Below are positions 7,805-16,455 of a stretch of DNA of 64,000 nt, piece by piece. The position numbers and the translations under genes are program-made. This DNA is from Candidatus Hinthialibacter antarcticus (GTDB lineage Bacteria; Hinthialibacterota; Hinthialibacteria; Hinthialibacterales; Hinthialibacteraceae), in NCBI GenBank assembly GCA_030765645.1, contig JAVCCE010000076.1, positions 1 through 64,000 of the forward strand, written 5' to 3'. The notes beneath the pieces were generated by a model. The model saw only the letters and a program-made list of their open reading frames with translations, ran no database searches and had not been told where the DNA came from. Numbering within the stretch: the stretch's first letter is position 1; the number at the start of each line of letters is the position of its first letter.

Positions 7805-9409
7805 ATGAAGCGTCTATCTTATCCATTAGCGGTTTTTCTCGTTGCAGCATTCATGCTTTGTGCGGACGCCCAACAGGAGCGTTCGATTCAATACAAAAAA
7901 GAAACCCGCCTCATTTTTGACGCAATGGATGCGGGGAAACTCGACGCCGCCGTCGCAGAATTCAACCAATTTCTAAAAGAATATCCCAACGATTTAGAGT
8001 GTTATTTTGGATTGGCCGCTGCGTATTCATTGAAGGGCGATATACCCAAGGCGATGGAGAACGTCGATTTGGCGGTAGGGAACGGCTTGTCGTTCGGGCG
8101 CTTTCTTGCCGGGCCGCGCGAATGGTTTGCGAACTTGTATGAAAGCGAAGCCTATCAAAGCTACGCGCAAACGCATCACAACAAATATGACGACCTGCTG
8201 GTGCATGGCCCTCTGTTGGGTTGCGTCGATCATCAGTCGGCGAAATTCTGGGTGCGTACGATGGAACTCGCCGGTGCGACAGTAAACCTGAGCGAGACGC
8301 CCAACATGCAAACCGGGCTCAAAACCGCTTGGAGCGCGACCAAACCCGAAGATGATTTTACTGTTGTATTGAGCATTGACGGTTTGAAACCTAACACGCG
8401 TTATTATTACGAAATCTATATCAACGGCATTCAGAAGACGCCTGTGTATTCGTTCCGTACGTTTCTTGAACCAAACGCATCGGCGCAATTTTCGGTCGCG
8501 TTCGGCGGTGGAGCGGGCTTTACGCCTCCGTACGAATATATGTGGAACACCATCGCCGCGCATGATCCATTGGCGTTTTTATTCATGGGTGACAACGTCT
8601 ATATCGACAACCCCACCAGCCCCAATGTGCAAAAGTATTGCTACTACCGCCGCCAGTCGCGGCCTGAATTTCGTAACTTCGTCGCACAGCGATCTAACTT
8701 CGCCATCTGGGACGACCATGATTTTGTTGATAACGATAAGTGGGGCGGGCCGGATACCTTTTCGCCGGAGTGGAAACTCCCCGTCTGGAACGTGTTTAAA
8801 CAAAACTGGAATAATCCGTCCTACGGCGGCGGCGAGACTCAGCCCGGATGCTGGTTTTCCTATTCGATTGGCGATGTTGACTTCATCATGCTTGATGGAC
8901 GCTACTATCGCGACGATCCCAAGACGCCGACGCCGTCGATGCTCGGGCCTGTCCAAAAAAAATGGCTGTTCGATACGCTCAAGCAGTGCAAAGGGACGTT
9001 TAAAGTAATCGCTTCGCCCGTGCCGTGGTCATACGGCGCCAAGCCGGGCAGCCGCGACCCGTGGCAAGGCTATAAAGAAGAGCGCGAAGAAATCTTTTCG
9101 TTTTTGGAAGCCAATAAAATTGACGGCGTGTTGCTCATTTCCGCCGACCGCCATCGTTCCGACTTATGGAAGATTGAGCGCGAGAATGGTTACGATTTGT
9201 ATGAATTCGAGAGTTCAAAACTGACGAACATTCATACGCATGGTATTATGCCCGGGTCAATCTTCGGCTACAACGATACCTGTTCGTTTGCGCAGATGAA
9301 CTTTGATACGACCAAAGATGACCCCACCGTCGCGATGGAAATATACAGCATCGACGATGAACTCATCCACAAAATGACGCTCAAAAAAAGCCAGATCAGT
9401 TATAAGTAA
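7805..9409 (+). CDS. PhoD-like phosphatase with N-terminal TPR-like region
   Basis: A 534-residue exported protein (signal peptide about residues 1-22, ending CADA). Residues about 25-100 form a TPR-like helical pair (LDAAVAEFNQFLKEYPNDLECYFGLAAAYSLKGD). A PhoD-type N-terminal beta domain follows (WVRTMELAGATVNL ... LKPNTRYYYEIYING), then the metallophosphatase core: FMGDNVYIDN, FAIWDDHDFVDND and the late LISADRHRSDLW supply the Asp, Asn and His metal ligands. PhoD enzymes are Ca/Fe-dependent phosphodi- or monoesterases used for phosphate scavenging. The GD.vY and DDHD signatures are intact, so activity is likely. AGGAGCCGGTTGAATG is a strong start. The TPR fusion is less usual. Confidence 0.85.
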   Translation: MKRLSYPLAVFLVAAFMLCADAQQERSIQYKKETRLIFDAMDAGKLDAAVAEFNQFLKEYPNDLECYFGLAAAYSLKGDIPKAMENVDLAVGNGLSFGRFLAGPREWFANLYESEAYQSYAQTHHNKYDDLLVHGPLLGCVDHQSAKFWVRTMELAGATVNLSETPNMQTGLKTAWSATKPEDDFTVVLSIDGLKPNTRYYYEIYINGIQKTPVYSFRTFLEPNASAQFSVAFGGGAGFTPPYEYMWNTIAAHDPLAFLFMGDNVYIDNPTSPNVQKYCYYRRQSRPEFRNFVAQRSNFAIWDDHDFVDNDKWGGPDTFSPEWKLPVWNVFKQNWNNPSYGGGETQPGCWFSYSIGDVDFIMLDGRYYRDDPKTPTPSMLGPVQKKWLFDTLKQCKGTFKVIASPVPWSYGAKPGSRDPWQGYKEEREEIFSFLEANKIDGVLLISADRHRSDLWKIERENGYDLYEFESSKLTNIHTHGIMPGSIFGYNDTCSFAQMNFDTTKDDPTVAMEIYSIDDELIHKMTLKKSQISYK

Positions 9410-9432
9410 TATTGGAGGCATATAATCTGTCT

Positions 9433-9458
9433 GTAGGGGCGCAACGCGCTGCACCCTG
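9433..9458. repeat. Dispersed repeat family D (degenerate)
   Basis: GTAGGGGCGCAACGCGCTGC followed by a decayed right arm. Intact palindromic relatives occur at 23726-23753 and 52921-52943. Confidence 0.5.
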
Positions 9459-9469
9459 TATCATTTTGT

Positions 9470-9551
9470 GGGGAGGGCGAACCTCCTGGTGAGCCGCATA
9501 TAAGCGATTGCGTATTGATTCTAAACGGCTCGTCGGGAGACTCGCCCTCCC
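9470..9551. repeat. Dispersed repeat family A, copy 1
   Basis: Left arm GGGGAGGGCGAACCTCCTGG and a right arm ending ACTCGCCCTCCC bracket a variable spacer of about 28 bases. The ends pair well; the inner arm bases differ by transitions only. Confidence 0.85.
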
Positions 9552-9595
9552 TTCGAATGGAATTCCATCCAATTTCTTACCAATAAAACGCAGCC

Positions 9596-10192
9596 GTGTC
9601 TTGTTATCATAGTGAAGTGAAAAACGACGCCCATGACGCCCATCTGATTCAGCAGTACCTGAGCGGAGATTTCGCTTCATTCGAGGCGTTGTTCAGCCGC
9701 CACAACGATGTACTGTTCCGCTTTGTGGTTTCACTCGGCGGGCCGCTTGAACAGGCGGAAGACGTTGTTCAACGGAGTTGGATCCAAGCCGTCGAGCATT
9801 TGCATGAGTACGAAGACCGTGGACGCTTTCGCAGCTGGCTGTTTCGCATCGCGCATAGAATTTGGTTGAATGAAGTGTTCACTTGGTGGAGCCGAAATAC
9901 GGCTTCAATGGACGGCGCCGACGGTCGTGACGGGCCGCCGTTAGACCACGCCGTTTGCCGCGAGACGCCGCGCAATATCGCTGAGAAAAATGAAGCCAGT
10001 GAGGCCTTTTATCAGGCGTTGAATGAGTTGTCGGATGAATTGAGACGCACCGTCTTATTGCGCATTGATGCAGAACTCACATTTCAAGAGATTGCCGACG
10101 AAATGCAATGCCCCCTGGGTACGGCGTTGTGGCGAATGAAAGAAGCGGAGAAACGACTGAAAGCGAAGTTGAGACATTCGGAATATGCCTAA
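9596..10192 (+). CDS. ECF-type RNA polymerase sigma factor
   Basis: A 198-residue extracytoplasmic-function sigma factor. Region 2 (about residues 12-80) has the DAHLIQQYLSGD and FRFVVSLGGPLEQAEDVVQRSW pattern that binds core polymerase and the -10 element. Region 4 (about 135-190) has LRRTVLLRIDAELTFQEIADEM, the helix-turn-helix that reads the -35. A linker rich in charged residues joins them. The first codon is GTG 9596, with an alternative GTG at 9617; neither has a clear ribosome site. The next gene overlaps it by 8 bases and encodes a short membrane protein, the usual arrangement for a sigma and its anti-sigma partner. Confidence 0.88.
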   Translation: MSCYHSEVKNDAHDAHLIQQYLSGDFASFEALFSRHNDVLFRFVVSLGGPLEQAEDVVQRSWIQAVEHLHEYEDRGRFRSWLFRIAHRIWLNEVFTWWSRNTASMDGADGRDGPPLDHAVCRETPRNIAEKNEASEAFYQALNELSDELRRTVLLRIDAELTFQEIADEMQCPLGTALWRMKEAEKRLKAKLRHSEYA

Positions 10193-10559
10193 ACAACCGT
10201 TTGACGATTTGAAATTGTTGAGCGAACGTCGGCTCAGCCCTCCATTTTCGGAGGAGAGCAAAGGCGTGGTTTTCGACGCGGCCCGGCGCCGGGTTGCAAG
10301 GCCGGGTGCGTCCAAGCGCGGCTTGCTTTGGAAGGCGCTGGCAGCGGCGGCGTGTTTGGCGATTGCGCTTTTCTGGATGAATGAAGCAAAGACGCCTGGA
10401 ACAGAGCCTATTACTTTTCCAGCACAACCGCTGGGAGTTGCTAAGCGCGATGTGAATGTGGAAGCCGACCTTTGGAAGGTGACATCGATTGAGTTCCCTG
10501 AAGTCGATGGCGTGTCGTATGGAGTTCCCGTCATCACTTACGAAATAACCAATGGATGA
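10185..10559 (+). CDS. Putative anti-sigma factor / single-pass membrane protein
   Basis: A 124-residue protein whose start overlaps the sigma gene by 8 bases, indicating coupled translation. It has a basic cytoplasmic N-terminus (residues 1-46), one transmembrane helix (about 47-65, LLWKALAAAACLAIALFW), and a roughly 60-residue extracytoplasmic tail. Position and topology fit an anti-sigma factor that holds the ECF sigma at the membrane, but I see no canonical zinc anti-sigma HxxxCxxC motif, so this is inference from context. The short ending VPVITYEITNG has no recognised domain. Confidence 0.6.
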   Translation: MPKQPFDDLKLLSERRLSPPFSEESKGVVFDAARRRVARPGASKRGLLWKALAAAACLAIALFWMNEAKTPGTEPITFPAQPLGVAKRDVNVEADLWKVTSIEFPEVDGVSYGVPVITYEITNG

Positions 10560-10578
10560 ATCAAAACAGGAGATAGAG

Positions 10579-11628
10579 ATGAATATCTTGAAAATAAATC
10601 AGTGTTTAATCGCAATTTTCATTATTATAAGTCCGATTTTTTCCGCCCAGTCTCAAGAGAAAAATTGGTATGATGCCTATTTTATTCCTGGATTGGTCAA
10701 TGCTCGCTTGAATTATGAGACGGAGACAAAAAACTATAGCATCTGGCGTGAAGGCATAGAACTTAAGAATCCTGATGTTACTGAAGAACAGTTAAGCAAA
10801 TGGAAAGCCGCGCAGGAAGATGAAGGAATTACCCGTTCTATCCGAATAATTAACGCTGATGAATCATATTTCTCTGAAGACATAATTGTCACATCAAAAG
10901 AGCTCAAGCAAAGTCCCACTTCTCATCCCGTCCTTTATAGCCGCCTCATTATTGATAAAGACAAAAGTGAGAAAACATACCAAATAATCATTCCGGGATT
11001 AGTTGAGAACAGCAATCCTATAAATTCTGTTACAGGCCAAATTTATTTTAAAATGCGTAAGTCATTGGCTATAAGAACAGCCTGCCTGCAACGTATGGAT
11101 TTTTTTGTCCCAGTTAATGCTGTATTAAACAGCCGACAAAACGGCAATATCACTCAATTGTATGAAGGAAACTACAATTTAGTGTTTATCGAATATGAAA
11201 CAGATGTCGCAACGGGTTTGCTATCAAGAGTCGTATTTTATAAAGACCCGAATGAGACACGATCGGAAGTTGACCGAAGGGATGTTCCAATCAATGAAAT
11301 CGCTGCGTATATTGACTCAATGACGGTGTATGAATACCTCTACTCAGACTATATTCGGCATGAGCCGTCAGGGATTCCACTACCTAAACATATTGAAAAA
11401 AAGCGTTATTACCGTACGCGCATCGAAAACCGGTCTCCGGTTAAGTTAATCGATGATACGGTTGATACGCTCATATCATTTTATGCGAGAGACGCTGAGC
11501 CTGGAACGATGGGGAGACCTCCAGATGGAAAGCCTCCTCGACCATCTCCCGGAATGATGCCGGAACCGATAACAGAAACTCCTATGGATATACCAGCTGC
11601 TTTTGTTATTCCAACTCCGTCTAACTAA
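10579..11628 (+). CDS. Secreted protein of unknown function in the sigma operon
   Basis: The start is set at ATG 10579 rather than the upstream ATG 10552, because AGGAGATAGAG lies just before it and the product then begins with a signal peptide (MNILKINQCLIAIFIIISPIFSAQ). The mature protein of about 325 residues has no domain that I know; it alternates charged and aromatic residues and ends in a Pro-rich tail with PPDGKPPRPSPG and IPTPSN. Codon use looks more A/T-rich than in the neighbouring genes. It is the third gene of the sigma/anti-sigma operon and probably a target or signal component of that system. Confidence 0.6.
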   Translation: MNILKINQCLIAIFIIISPIFSAQSQEKNWYDAYFIPGLVNARLNYETETKNYSIWREGIELKNPDVTEEQLSKWKAAQEDEGITRSIRIINADESYFSEDIIVTSKELKQSPTSHPVLYSRLIIDKDKSEKTYQIIIPGLVENSNPINSVTGQIYFKMRKSLAIRTACLQRMDFFVPVNAVLNSRQNGNITQLYEGNYNLVFIEYETDVATGLLSRVVFYKDPNETRSEVDRRDVPINEIAAYIDSMTVYEYLYSDYIRHEPSGIPLPKHIEKKRYYRTRIENRSPVKLIDDTVDTLISFYARDAEPGTMGRPPDGKPPRPSPGMMPEPITETPMDIPAAFVIPTPSN

Positions 11629-11641
11629 CGCGACCTAACGG

Positions 11642-11703
11642 GATGCTATTTATAGCATCAAATTAAATTGTTATGGGCGGTGGTAACGCCGCTCATTTTT
11701 TTT
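11642..11703 (+). terminator. Terminator region of the sigma-factor operon
   Basis: A perfect 7-bp hairpin (11642-11648 with 11653-11659) is followed by a second 7-bp stem including two G-U pairs (11675-11681 with 11688-11694) and eight T residues (11696-11703). The second one has the rho-independent form on the plus strand. Confidence 0.65.
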
Positions 11704-11710
11704 ACTGCAA

Positions 11711-13042
11711 TCACTTCTTACGCGTTTCTTCCACAATAACATTCGACAGCAGCAGCAGCGCAATCAGGTTAGGCACGGCCATCAGCGCGTTCATGATGTC
11801 GGCGAAATCCCACACCAGTTGTAGTTTGGTGACCGCGCCGATCATGACCACGACGACCCACAAAATACGATAAGGCATAACAGCGCGAATGCCGCCGAGA
11901 TACTCAACGCATTTCTCGCCGTAGTAGCCCCAGCCGAGTATGGTCGAGTAGGCAAAAAAGATCAGGCTGATCGAAACCAGCATCCCGCCCCATGTGCCGG
12001 GTAACCCTTGCGAAAACGCTTCGACGGTTAGCGACGCCGCTTCCATATCGCTGCTGCCTTCTTTGAACCACACGCCGCTGATGATAATCACCAGCCCGGT
12101 CATGGTGCAGACGATGATGGTGTCGAGAAAGGTTCCCGTCATCGAAACCAGCGCTTGTTGTTTGGGGTTGCGCGTCTTGGCGGCTGCGGCGGCGATGGGG
12201 GCGCTGCCCAGGCCGGATTCATTCGAGAACAGGCCTTTGCTAACGCCGGAGCGCAGGGTCTCGATCATAATTGCGCCGAGAAAACCGCCCGCTGCTGCGG
12301 TCGGATTAAAGGCGTGGTAGAACACAAGGCTCAACGCTTGTGGAATCTTATCAGCATTCAAAATCAATATGACAGTCGCGCCCGCCATATAGATGATCGC
12401 CATAAAGGGAACCAGCCAACCTGTGACGGTTCCGATGCGTTTGATGCCGCCGAGGATGACCAGTGCGGTGAAGATGCTGAGCAAGACGCCCGTTACCCAA
12501 ACAGGGACGCTGAAAGTTGTGTTCAACGCATCCGCAACCGTATTCGCTTGCACCATGTTGCCAATACCAAACGCCGCGATTGAGCCAAACAAGGCGAAGA
12601 TAATCCCCAGCCATTTGGCGCCGAGGCCGCGTTCGAGGGCGTACATCGGCCCGCCCACCATCTCGCCTTTTTCATCCACCACGCGGTATTTCACGGCGAG
12701 AATGGCTTCGCCATATTTGGTGGCCATGCCGAATAGCGCGGTGATCCAAATCCAAAATAATGAACCGGGGCCTCCGACTGCGATGGCGGCGGCGATTCCA
12801 GCAATGTTTCCTGTACCGATGGTCGCGGCGAGCGCGGTCATCAATGCTTTAAAGTGGGAGATGTCGCCTTCGGCGTCTTCGTCTGATTTTGAGAACGCGA
12901 GTTTGAGCGCGCCGGGCAACGCCCAAAACTGGATGCCGCCCAGCCGGATCGTCAAAAAGACGCCGGTGCCGATTAACAATATGATTAAGGGAAGTCCCCA
13001 AACATAGCCTTGAATGGTTTTGAGTATGACGCCGATATCCAT
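11711..13042 (-). CDS. Sodium:alanine/glycine symporter (AgcS family)
   Basis: A polytopic inner-membrane transporter of about 443 residues. It carries the AgcS hallmarks: [24 protein letters not shown] near residues 77-100, the [12 protein letters not shown] loop, and [16 protein letters not shown] in the middle. The family imports alanine or glycine together with Na+. I use ATG 13042, since AGGAG lies 8 bases upstream of it while the GTG at 13048 sits too close. It faces the sigma operon tail-to-tail, and the T-rich region at 11696-11703 separates the two. No neighbour suggests a specific amino-acid pathway. Confidence 0.92.
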   Translation of the reverse strand: MDIGVILKTIQGYVWGLPLIILLIGTGVFLTIRLGGIQFWALPGALKLAFSKSDEDAEGDISHFKALMTALAATIGTGNIAGIAAAIAVGGPGSLFWIWITALFGMATKYGEAILAVKYRVVDEKGEMVGGPMYALERGLGAKWLGIIFALFGSIAAFGIGNMVQANTVADALNTTFSVPVWVTGVLLSIFTALVILGGIKRIGTVTGWLVPFMAIIYMAGATVILILNADKIPQALSLVFYHAFNPTAAAGGFLGAIMIETLRSGVSKGLFSNESGLGSAPIAAAAAKTRNPKQQALVSMTGTFLDTIIVCTMTGLVIIISGVWFKEGSSDMEAASLTVEAFSQGLPGTWGGMLVSISLIFFAYSTILGWGYYGEKCVEYLGGIRAVMPYRILWVVVVMIGAVTKLQLVWDFADIMNALMAVPNLIALLLLSNVIVEETRKK

Positions 13043-13194
13043 GCACACTGCTCCTAAAATTTGATGGTATACCTAACCATTAATTGAGAAATCAAACAAG
13101 CGAAAAAGAATATTACTAGAATCCATCTCATAAATATCCGTGTCATCGCGAGGAGCCTGCCTGCCGCAGGCCGACGCGGATATCTAATATAACC

Positions 13195-13277
13195 GGGGAG
13201 GGCGAACCTCCTGGTGAGCCGCGATTGAATGAAAGTGTTTCAATACTACGCGGCTCGTCGGGAGACTCGCCCTCCCC
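13195..13277. repeat. Dispersed repeat family A, copy 2
   Basis: Same orientation as copy 1: left arm with GAACCTCCTGGTGAGCCGC and right arm with GCGGCTCGTCGGGAGACTCG, spacer unrelated in sequence. It is the main content of the 354-base gap before the sulfatase gene. Confidence 0.9.
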
Positions 13278-13396
13278 TTGCTTCGGTCGTTCCACTCTCT
13301 CGCAATTGACATTTAAAGGATTATGAGATGGCTTCTATTCTCATTTTAATTGATCTATGAAATGATGGATGCAAGTATTTCATGTGAGGAAGAACG

Positions 13397-14866
13397 ATGA
13401 ACAAACAGAAAGTCACACGACGTACATTTGTTCAATCCAGCGCAGCGGCGGCGCTGAGCGCGTTGCCCGCGCCGTCCGTTATCGGCGCCGCTGAGCGTCC
13501 GCCCAATATCATTTTTGTTATTTGCGACCAGATGCGCGGTGACGCCATGCGCTGCGTCGGCAATCGAAATGCGCGTACGCCCAATCTCGACCGCATGGCG
13601 AAAGACGGCGTGTTGTTTTCGCGTGCGTTTTGCAACAACCCCGTTTGCGTCCCCTCGCGCATGGCGACTTTCGCCGGGCGATATCCTCACCAGACCGGGC
13701 GGCTCAGCAACCGCCCGTGGAAAGGCAAAGAGTTGGATATGCCGAATACGCTTGGTGGATACTTCTTAGATCGCGGTTACCGCTGCGGCTGGGTCGGTAA
13801 GAACCACACGTATGAGAAAAATGAACTCGAAAAGTTTGATACCTTCAGTCACCGCGCCCGCGAGCCGTTTCGCAAATACTCGCGATTCACGCCGCCCCAT
13901 TGGCACAGCCACACGCTTTGGCCGGAAGACCAATGCCATCCGCGCAAGAACACCGACGAAGCAGTCGAGTTCATTAAGACGTCGTCAAAGAGCGAGCCGT
14001 TCTTTTTGCATGTCAGTTATTTTGATCCGCACCCGCCCTACATGGCGCCGGATGAATTCGTTAGCCGTTACGATTCGTCAAAATTAAACTTGCCCGAAAC
14101 TGTTGCGCCGGGGCGTCTCAGCAAGCGTCTCGAAGACTTTGCTAACGGTTTCAATATGCACGAACTAAATGACGCTGATCTAATCGAGACGTTGAAATTC
14201 TATCACGCCGCCGTTGAATGGGGCGTTGACTATCAAGTCGGGCGGCTTCTTCAAACCATCAAGCAACAGGGAATCGAACAAGACACCGTAGTGGTATTTA
14301 CCTCCGACCACGGCGACTTCATGTGCGACTACCGTTTGGTGCGCAAAGGCATCTTCTTATACGACGCTTTACTTCATGTCCCGCTGATTTGGTATGCACC
14401 GGGGCGCGTCTCGAAAGGAAAAAAAGCCAACGCTCTAGCGAATGGTATTGATATTTTCCCAACATTAGTTGATTTCTCCGGTGGAAAGCCAGCCGAATAT
14501 TTGGAAGGGCGCTCTCTTCGCCCATTCATCAATGGCGAAAAGCCAAGCGATGACGACGCCATTTTCACCACTGGTGGTTATGGGCAAGTGCAGCCCGTGA
14601 ACAATCCATCGAGCGACTTGAAAGACGAAGATGAAACCCCTGTTCATACCCGCGTGATGGAGCAGAGCATGGAGCCAACCTATGAAACCCGCATGGTTCG
14701 CACGCGAGATTTTAAGCTGATTCTCAACGAAGACGATCCGGCGGAACTCTATGATCTCAACGGCGGTGTGGGCGAGCGTGAAAACCTCATAGGCAAGTCG
14801 CAATTCGCACCCGAACGCCGTGCGCTCGAGAAGCGCACGGACCAATGGCGTACCCGAACGGGATAG
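13397..14866 (+). CDS. Tat-exported sulfatase
   Basis: A 489-residue type I sulfatase. The Tat signal is VTRRTFVQSS (residues 6-15). The formylglycine motif is C84-V-P-S-R88, where Cys84 must be converted by a sulfatase-modifying enzyme not seen in this window. Metal-binding residues appear in FVICDQMRGD (residues 40-49) and FTSDHGDFM later. The C-terminal part has the conserved TRDFKLILNEDDPAELYDL block. It would remove sulfate esters from polysaccharides or glycosaminoglycan-like sugars outside the cytoplasm, fitting the other glycan enzymes nearby. AGGAAGAACG precedes ATG 13397. Confidence 0.93.
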   Translation: MNKQKVTRRTFVQSSAAAALSALPAPSVIGAAERPPNIIFVICDQMRGDAMRCVGNRNARTPNLDRMAKDGVLFSRAFCNNPVCVPSRMATFAGRYPHQTGRLSNRPWKGKELDMPNTLGGYFLDRGYRCGWVGKNHTYEKNELEKFDTFSHRAREPFRKYSRFTPPHWHSHTLWPEDQCHPRKNTDEAVEFIKTSSKSEPFFLHVSYFDPHPPYMAPDEFVSRYDSSKLNLPETVAPGRLSKRLEDFANGFNMHELNDADLIETLKFYHAAVEWGVDYQVGRLLQTIKQQGIEQDTVVVFTSDHGDFMCDYRLVRKGIFLYDALLHVPLIWYAPGRVSKGKKANALANGIDIFPTLVDFSGGKPAEYLEGRSLRPFINGEKPSDDDAIFTTGGYGQVQPVNNPSSDLKDEDETPVHTRVMEQSMEPTYETRMVRTRDFKLILNEDDPAELYDLNGGVGERENLIGKSQFAPERRALEKRTDQWRTRTG

Positions 14867-15070
14867 CCGTTTATGCGAAGACGGTTAGCTAGTCACAAGG
14901 CGGCGCCAGTCGGTGAAAATTTCCAGCCCAGCGGCAAGTTTTTCCACCTTGATCCATCATGTCGCCAACATTTTTAAATGGATAAATAGAAGAGGCTTTC
15001 TTCTGTAATGCGCTGTAAATTCATAAGATATGAAGATTGCCCCCGATATCAGTTATCGCATGTGATGGGT

Positions 15071-15085
15071 TGGCACGCATGTTGT
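15071..15085 (+). promoter_or_regulatory. Candidate sigma-54 (-24/-12) promoter
   Basis: TGGCACGCATGTTGT matches the consensus TGGCACG-N4-TTGC at every position except the last, where T replaces C. Spacing between the GG and the GT is exactly that of sigma-54 promoters. Transcription would start near 15097. Confidence 0.6.
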
Positions 15086-15097
15086 ATATAGAGAGAG

Positions 15098-15272
15098 TGG
15101 GTGCTGTAAACGATTTGAAGGAGTGAGGAGTTTCGACAGGTAGTATGATCGAGTGAACTGTCGAGGCTACCGAGCAGCCTTCAGCCATAGAGGGTCGGTG
15201 TTGGCGGAGCCGATCTACGACCTTCTGAATGGGGAAGACCGGTGCAAGCGGAGCTTGACCGGTCTTTTTTTG
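15098..15272 (+). ncRNA. Candidate small RNA with GGA loops
   Basis: A non-coding stretch of about 175 bases lies between the sigma-54-like promoter and a strong terminator. It can form a hairpin CGACAG...CTGTCG (near 15134-15163), a larger stem GGTCG...CGACC (near 15193-15222) whose inner tip is GGC-GGA-GCC, and the terminator stem whose loop is again GGA. An unpaired GAAGGAGTGAGGAG lies near the 5' end. Repeated GGA, partly in loops, is the recognition feature of CsrA/RsmA-sequestering RNAs. I match it to no named RNA family, so identity is inference. Confidence 0.5.
15235..15271 (+). terminator. Rho-independent terminator of the candidate small RNA
   Basis: A 9-bp stem AAGACCGGT/ACCGGTCTT, one bulged G, then CAAGC/GCTTG closing a GGA loop, followed by seven T residues (15265-15271). 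Confidence 0.9.
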
Positions 15273-15287
15273 TCTAGATTTATAACG

Positions 15288-15368
15288 GGGGAGGGCGAGG
15301 CTCCCGCCGAGCCGCGAATAAGCGTAATTAATTCGGGATTATTGGCTCACCAGGAGATTCGCTTTACC
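15288..15368. repeat. Dispersed repeat family A, copy 3 (right arm decayed)
   Basis: Left arm is the GAGGCTCCCGCCGAGCCGCG variant; the right arm GGCTCACCAGGAGATTCGCT has lost part of its outer end. It abuts the 3' end of the pilT-like gene. Confidence 0.75.
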
Positions 15369-15380
15369 ATTAATTAGTAT

Positions 15381-16451
15381 TTACCCGGATTTTTTTTCTT
15401 TCAGCGCGGCGTCCATGAAGGCGTTTGGATTGCGCATGTGCATCTGGCATTCTTCCGAGGTTATCATGCCGCGTTGATAGAGTTTGATAAGCGAACTATC
15501 CAGCGTGGTCATGCCGTCTTTGGTACCGGTTTCTATGACGGAATACAACTGGTGCGACTTGCCTTCGCGAATCAGGTTTGCGCAGGAATGGGTATTGCGC
15601 AGCACTTCCGCCGCGAGCACCCGTCCGTCGCCGCTGGCTTTGGGCAACAAGCGCTGCGAGACCACCGCCAGTAAACTCAACGAAAGTTGTACGCGCACCT
15701 GTTGTTGTTGATGTTCAGGGAACACGTCGATGATACGGTCGATGGTTTGCACCGCGTCATTGGTATGCAGCGTTGCGAGAACCAGGTGGCCGGTTTCCGC
15801 TGCCGTTAGCGCGGCGGAAATGGTATCCCAATCGCGCAATTCGCCGATCTGAATAATGTCGGGGTCTTGGCGCAAGACATACTTCAATGCGTTGCGGAAC
15901 GACTGCGTATCGCCGCCGACCTCGCGTTGATCGACGATGCTGTTCTTGTGATTGTGGATATATTCAATCGGGTCGTCGACGGTGATGATATGCGCGCGCT
16001 TATTAAGATTGATGAGGTCGATCATTGACGCCAGCGTGGTTGACTTGCCGTGCCCGGTCGGCCCCGTGACCAGAAACAGTCCATGCGAAGACATCGCCAA
16101 ATCATACACGATCGGCGGAAGCCCCAGCGTTTTCAAACGGGGGATTTCGGTCGGAATCGGTCGGAACGCCGCCGCCGCGCAGCCTTTTTGCCAATAGCAA
16201 TTGACGCGAAAGCGGTGCGTGCCGCCTAAGCCAAGCGACAAGTCGAGTTCTTTCTTTTCTTCATATTCCAAGCGTTGTTTTTCGTTCAATAATGAATAGA
16301 TCAGCCGCTTGACCATGTCGGGCGTCAAGGTCGGATATTCTGTCGGGATCAGCTCGCCGTGCAGGCGGATCAACGGCGGCGTTCCCGCAGTCAACAGCAG
16401 GTCGGATGCGCCGCGTTCGTATGTGAGTTTAAACAGCTCCGCAATTTCCAT
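15381..16451 (-). CDS. pilT: PilT-type pilus retraction ATPase
   Basis: A 356-residue hexameric secretion ATPase that would power retraction of a type IV pilus from the cytoplasmic face. I start at MEIAELFK (16451), which aligns with known PilT starts; the longer frame upstream overlaps the neighbouring gene. Walker A is GPTGHGKST (residues 130-138), with His where Ser is usual. The Asp box, VDDPIEYIHNH, and the His box LATLHTNDAVQTIDR are intact. The C-terminal ANLIREGK corresponds to the PilT AIRNLIRE signature. It starts 4 bases after the preceding gene's stop, so the cluster 18791-15381 is probably one operon. No pilus structural gene is visible. Confidence 0.93.
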   Translation of the reverse strand: MEIAELFKLTYERGASDLLLTAGTPPLIRLHGELIPTEYPTLTPDMVKRLIYSLLNEKQRLEYEEKKELDLSLGLGGTHRFRVNCYWQKGCAAAAFRPIPTEIPRLKTLGLPPIVYDLAMSSHGLFLVTGPTGHGKSTTLASMIDLINLNKRAHIITVDDPIEYIHNHKNSIVDQREVGGDTQSFRNALKYVLRQDPDIIQIGELRDWDTISAALTAAETGHLVLATLHTNDAVQTIDRIIDVFPEHQQQQVRVQLSLSLLAVVSQRLLPKASGDGRVLAAEVLRNTHSCANLIREGKSHQLYSVIETGTKDGMTTLDSSLIKLYQRGMITSEECQMHMRNPNAFMDAALKEKKSG

Positions 16452-16455
16452 GTAT

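Noticed and set aside
15098-15272. SRP RNA, 6S RNA, RNase P RNA or GEMM riboswitch
   Set aside because: None of the conserved cores (GGAAG tetraloop region, GAGGAAAGTCC, GGGCAAACC) is present.
15153-15377. A 74-residue reading frame on the plus strand
   Set aside because: It spans the candidate small RNA terminator and the family A repeat; its GEGEAPAEP stretch is a translated palindrome.
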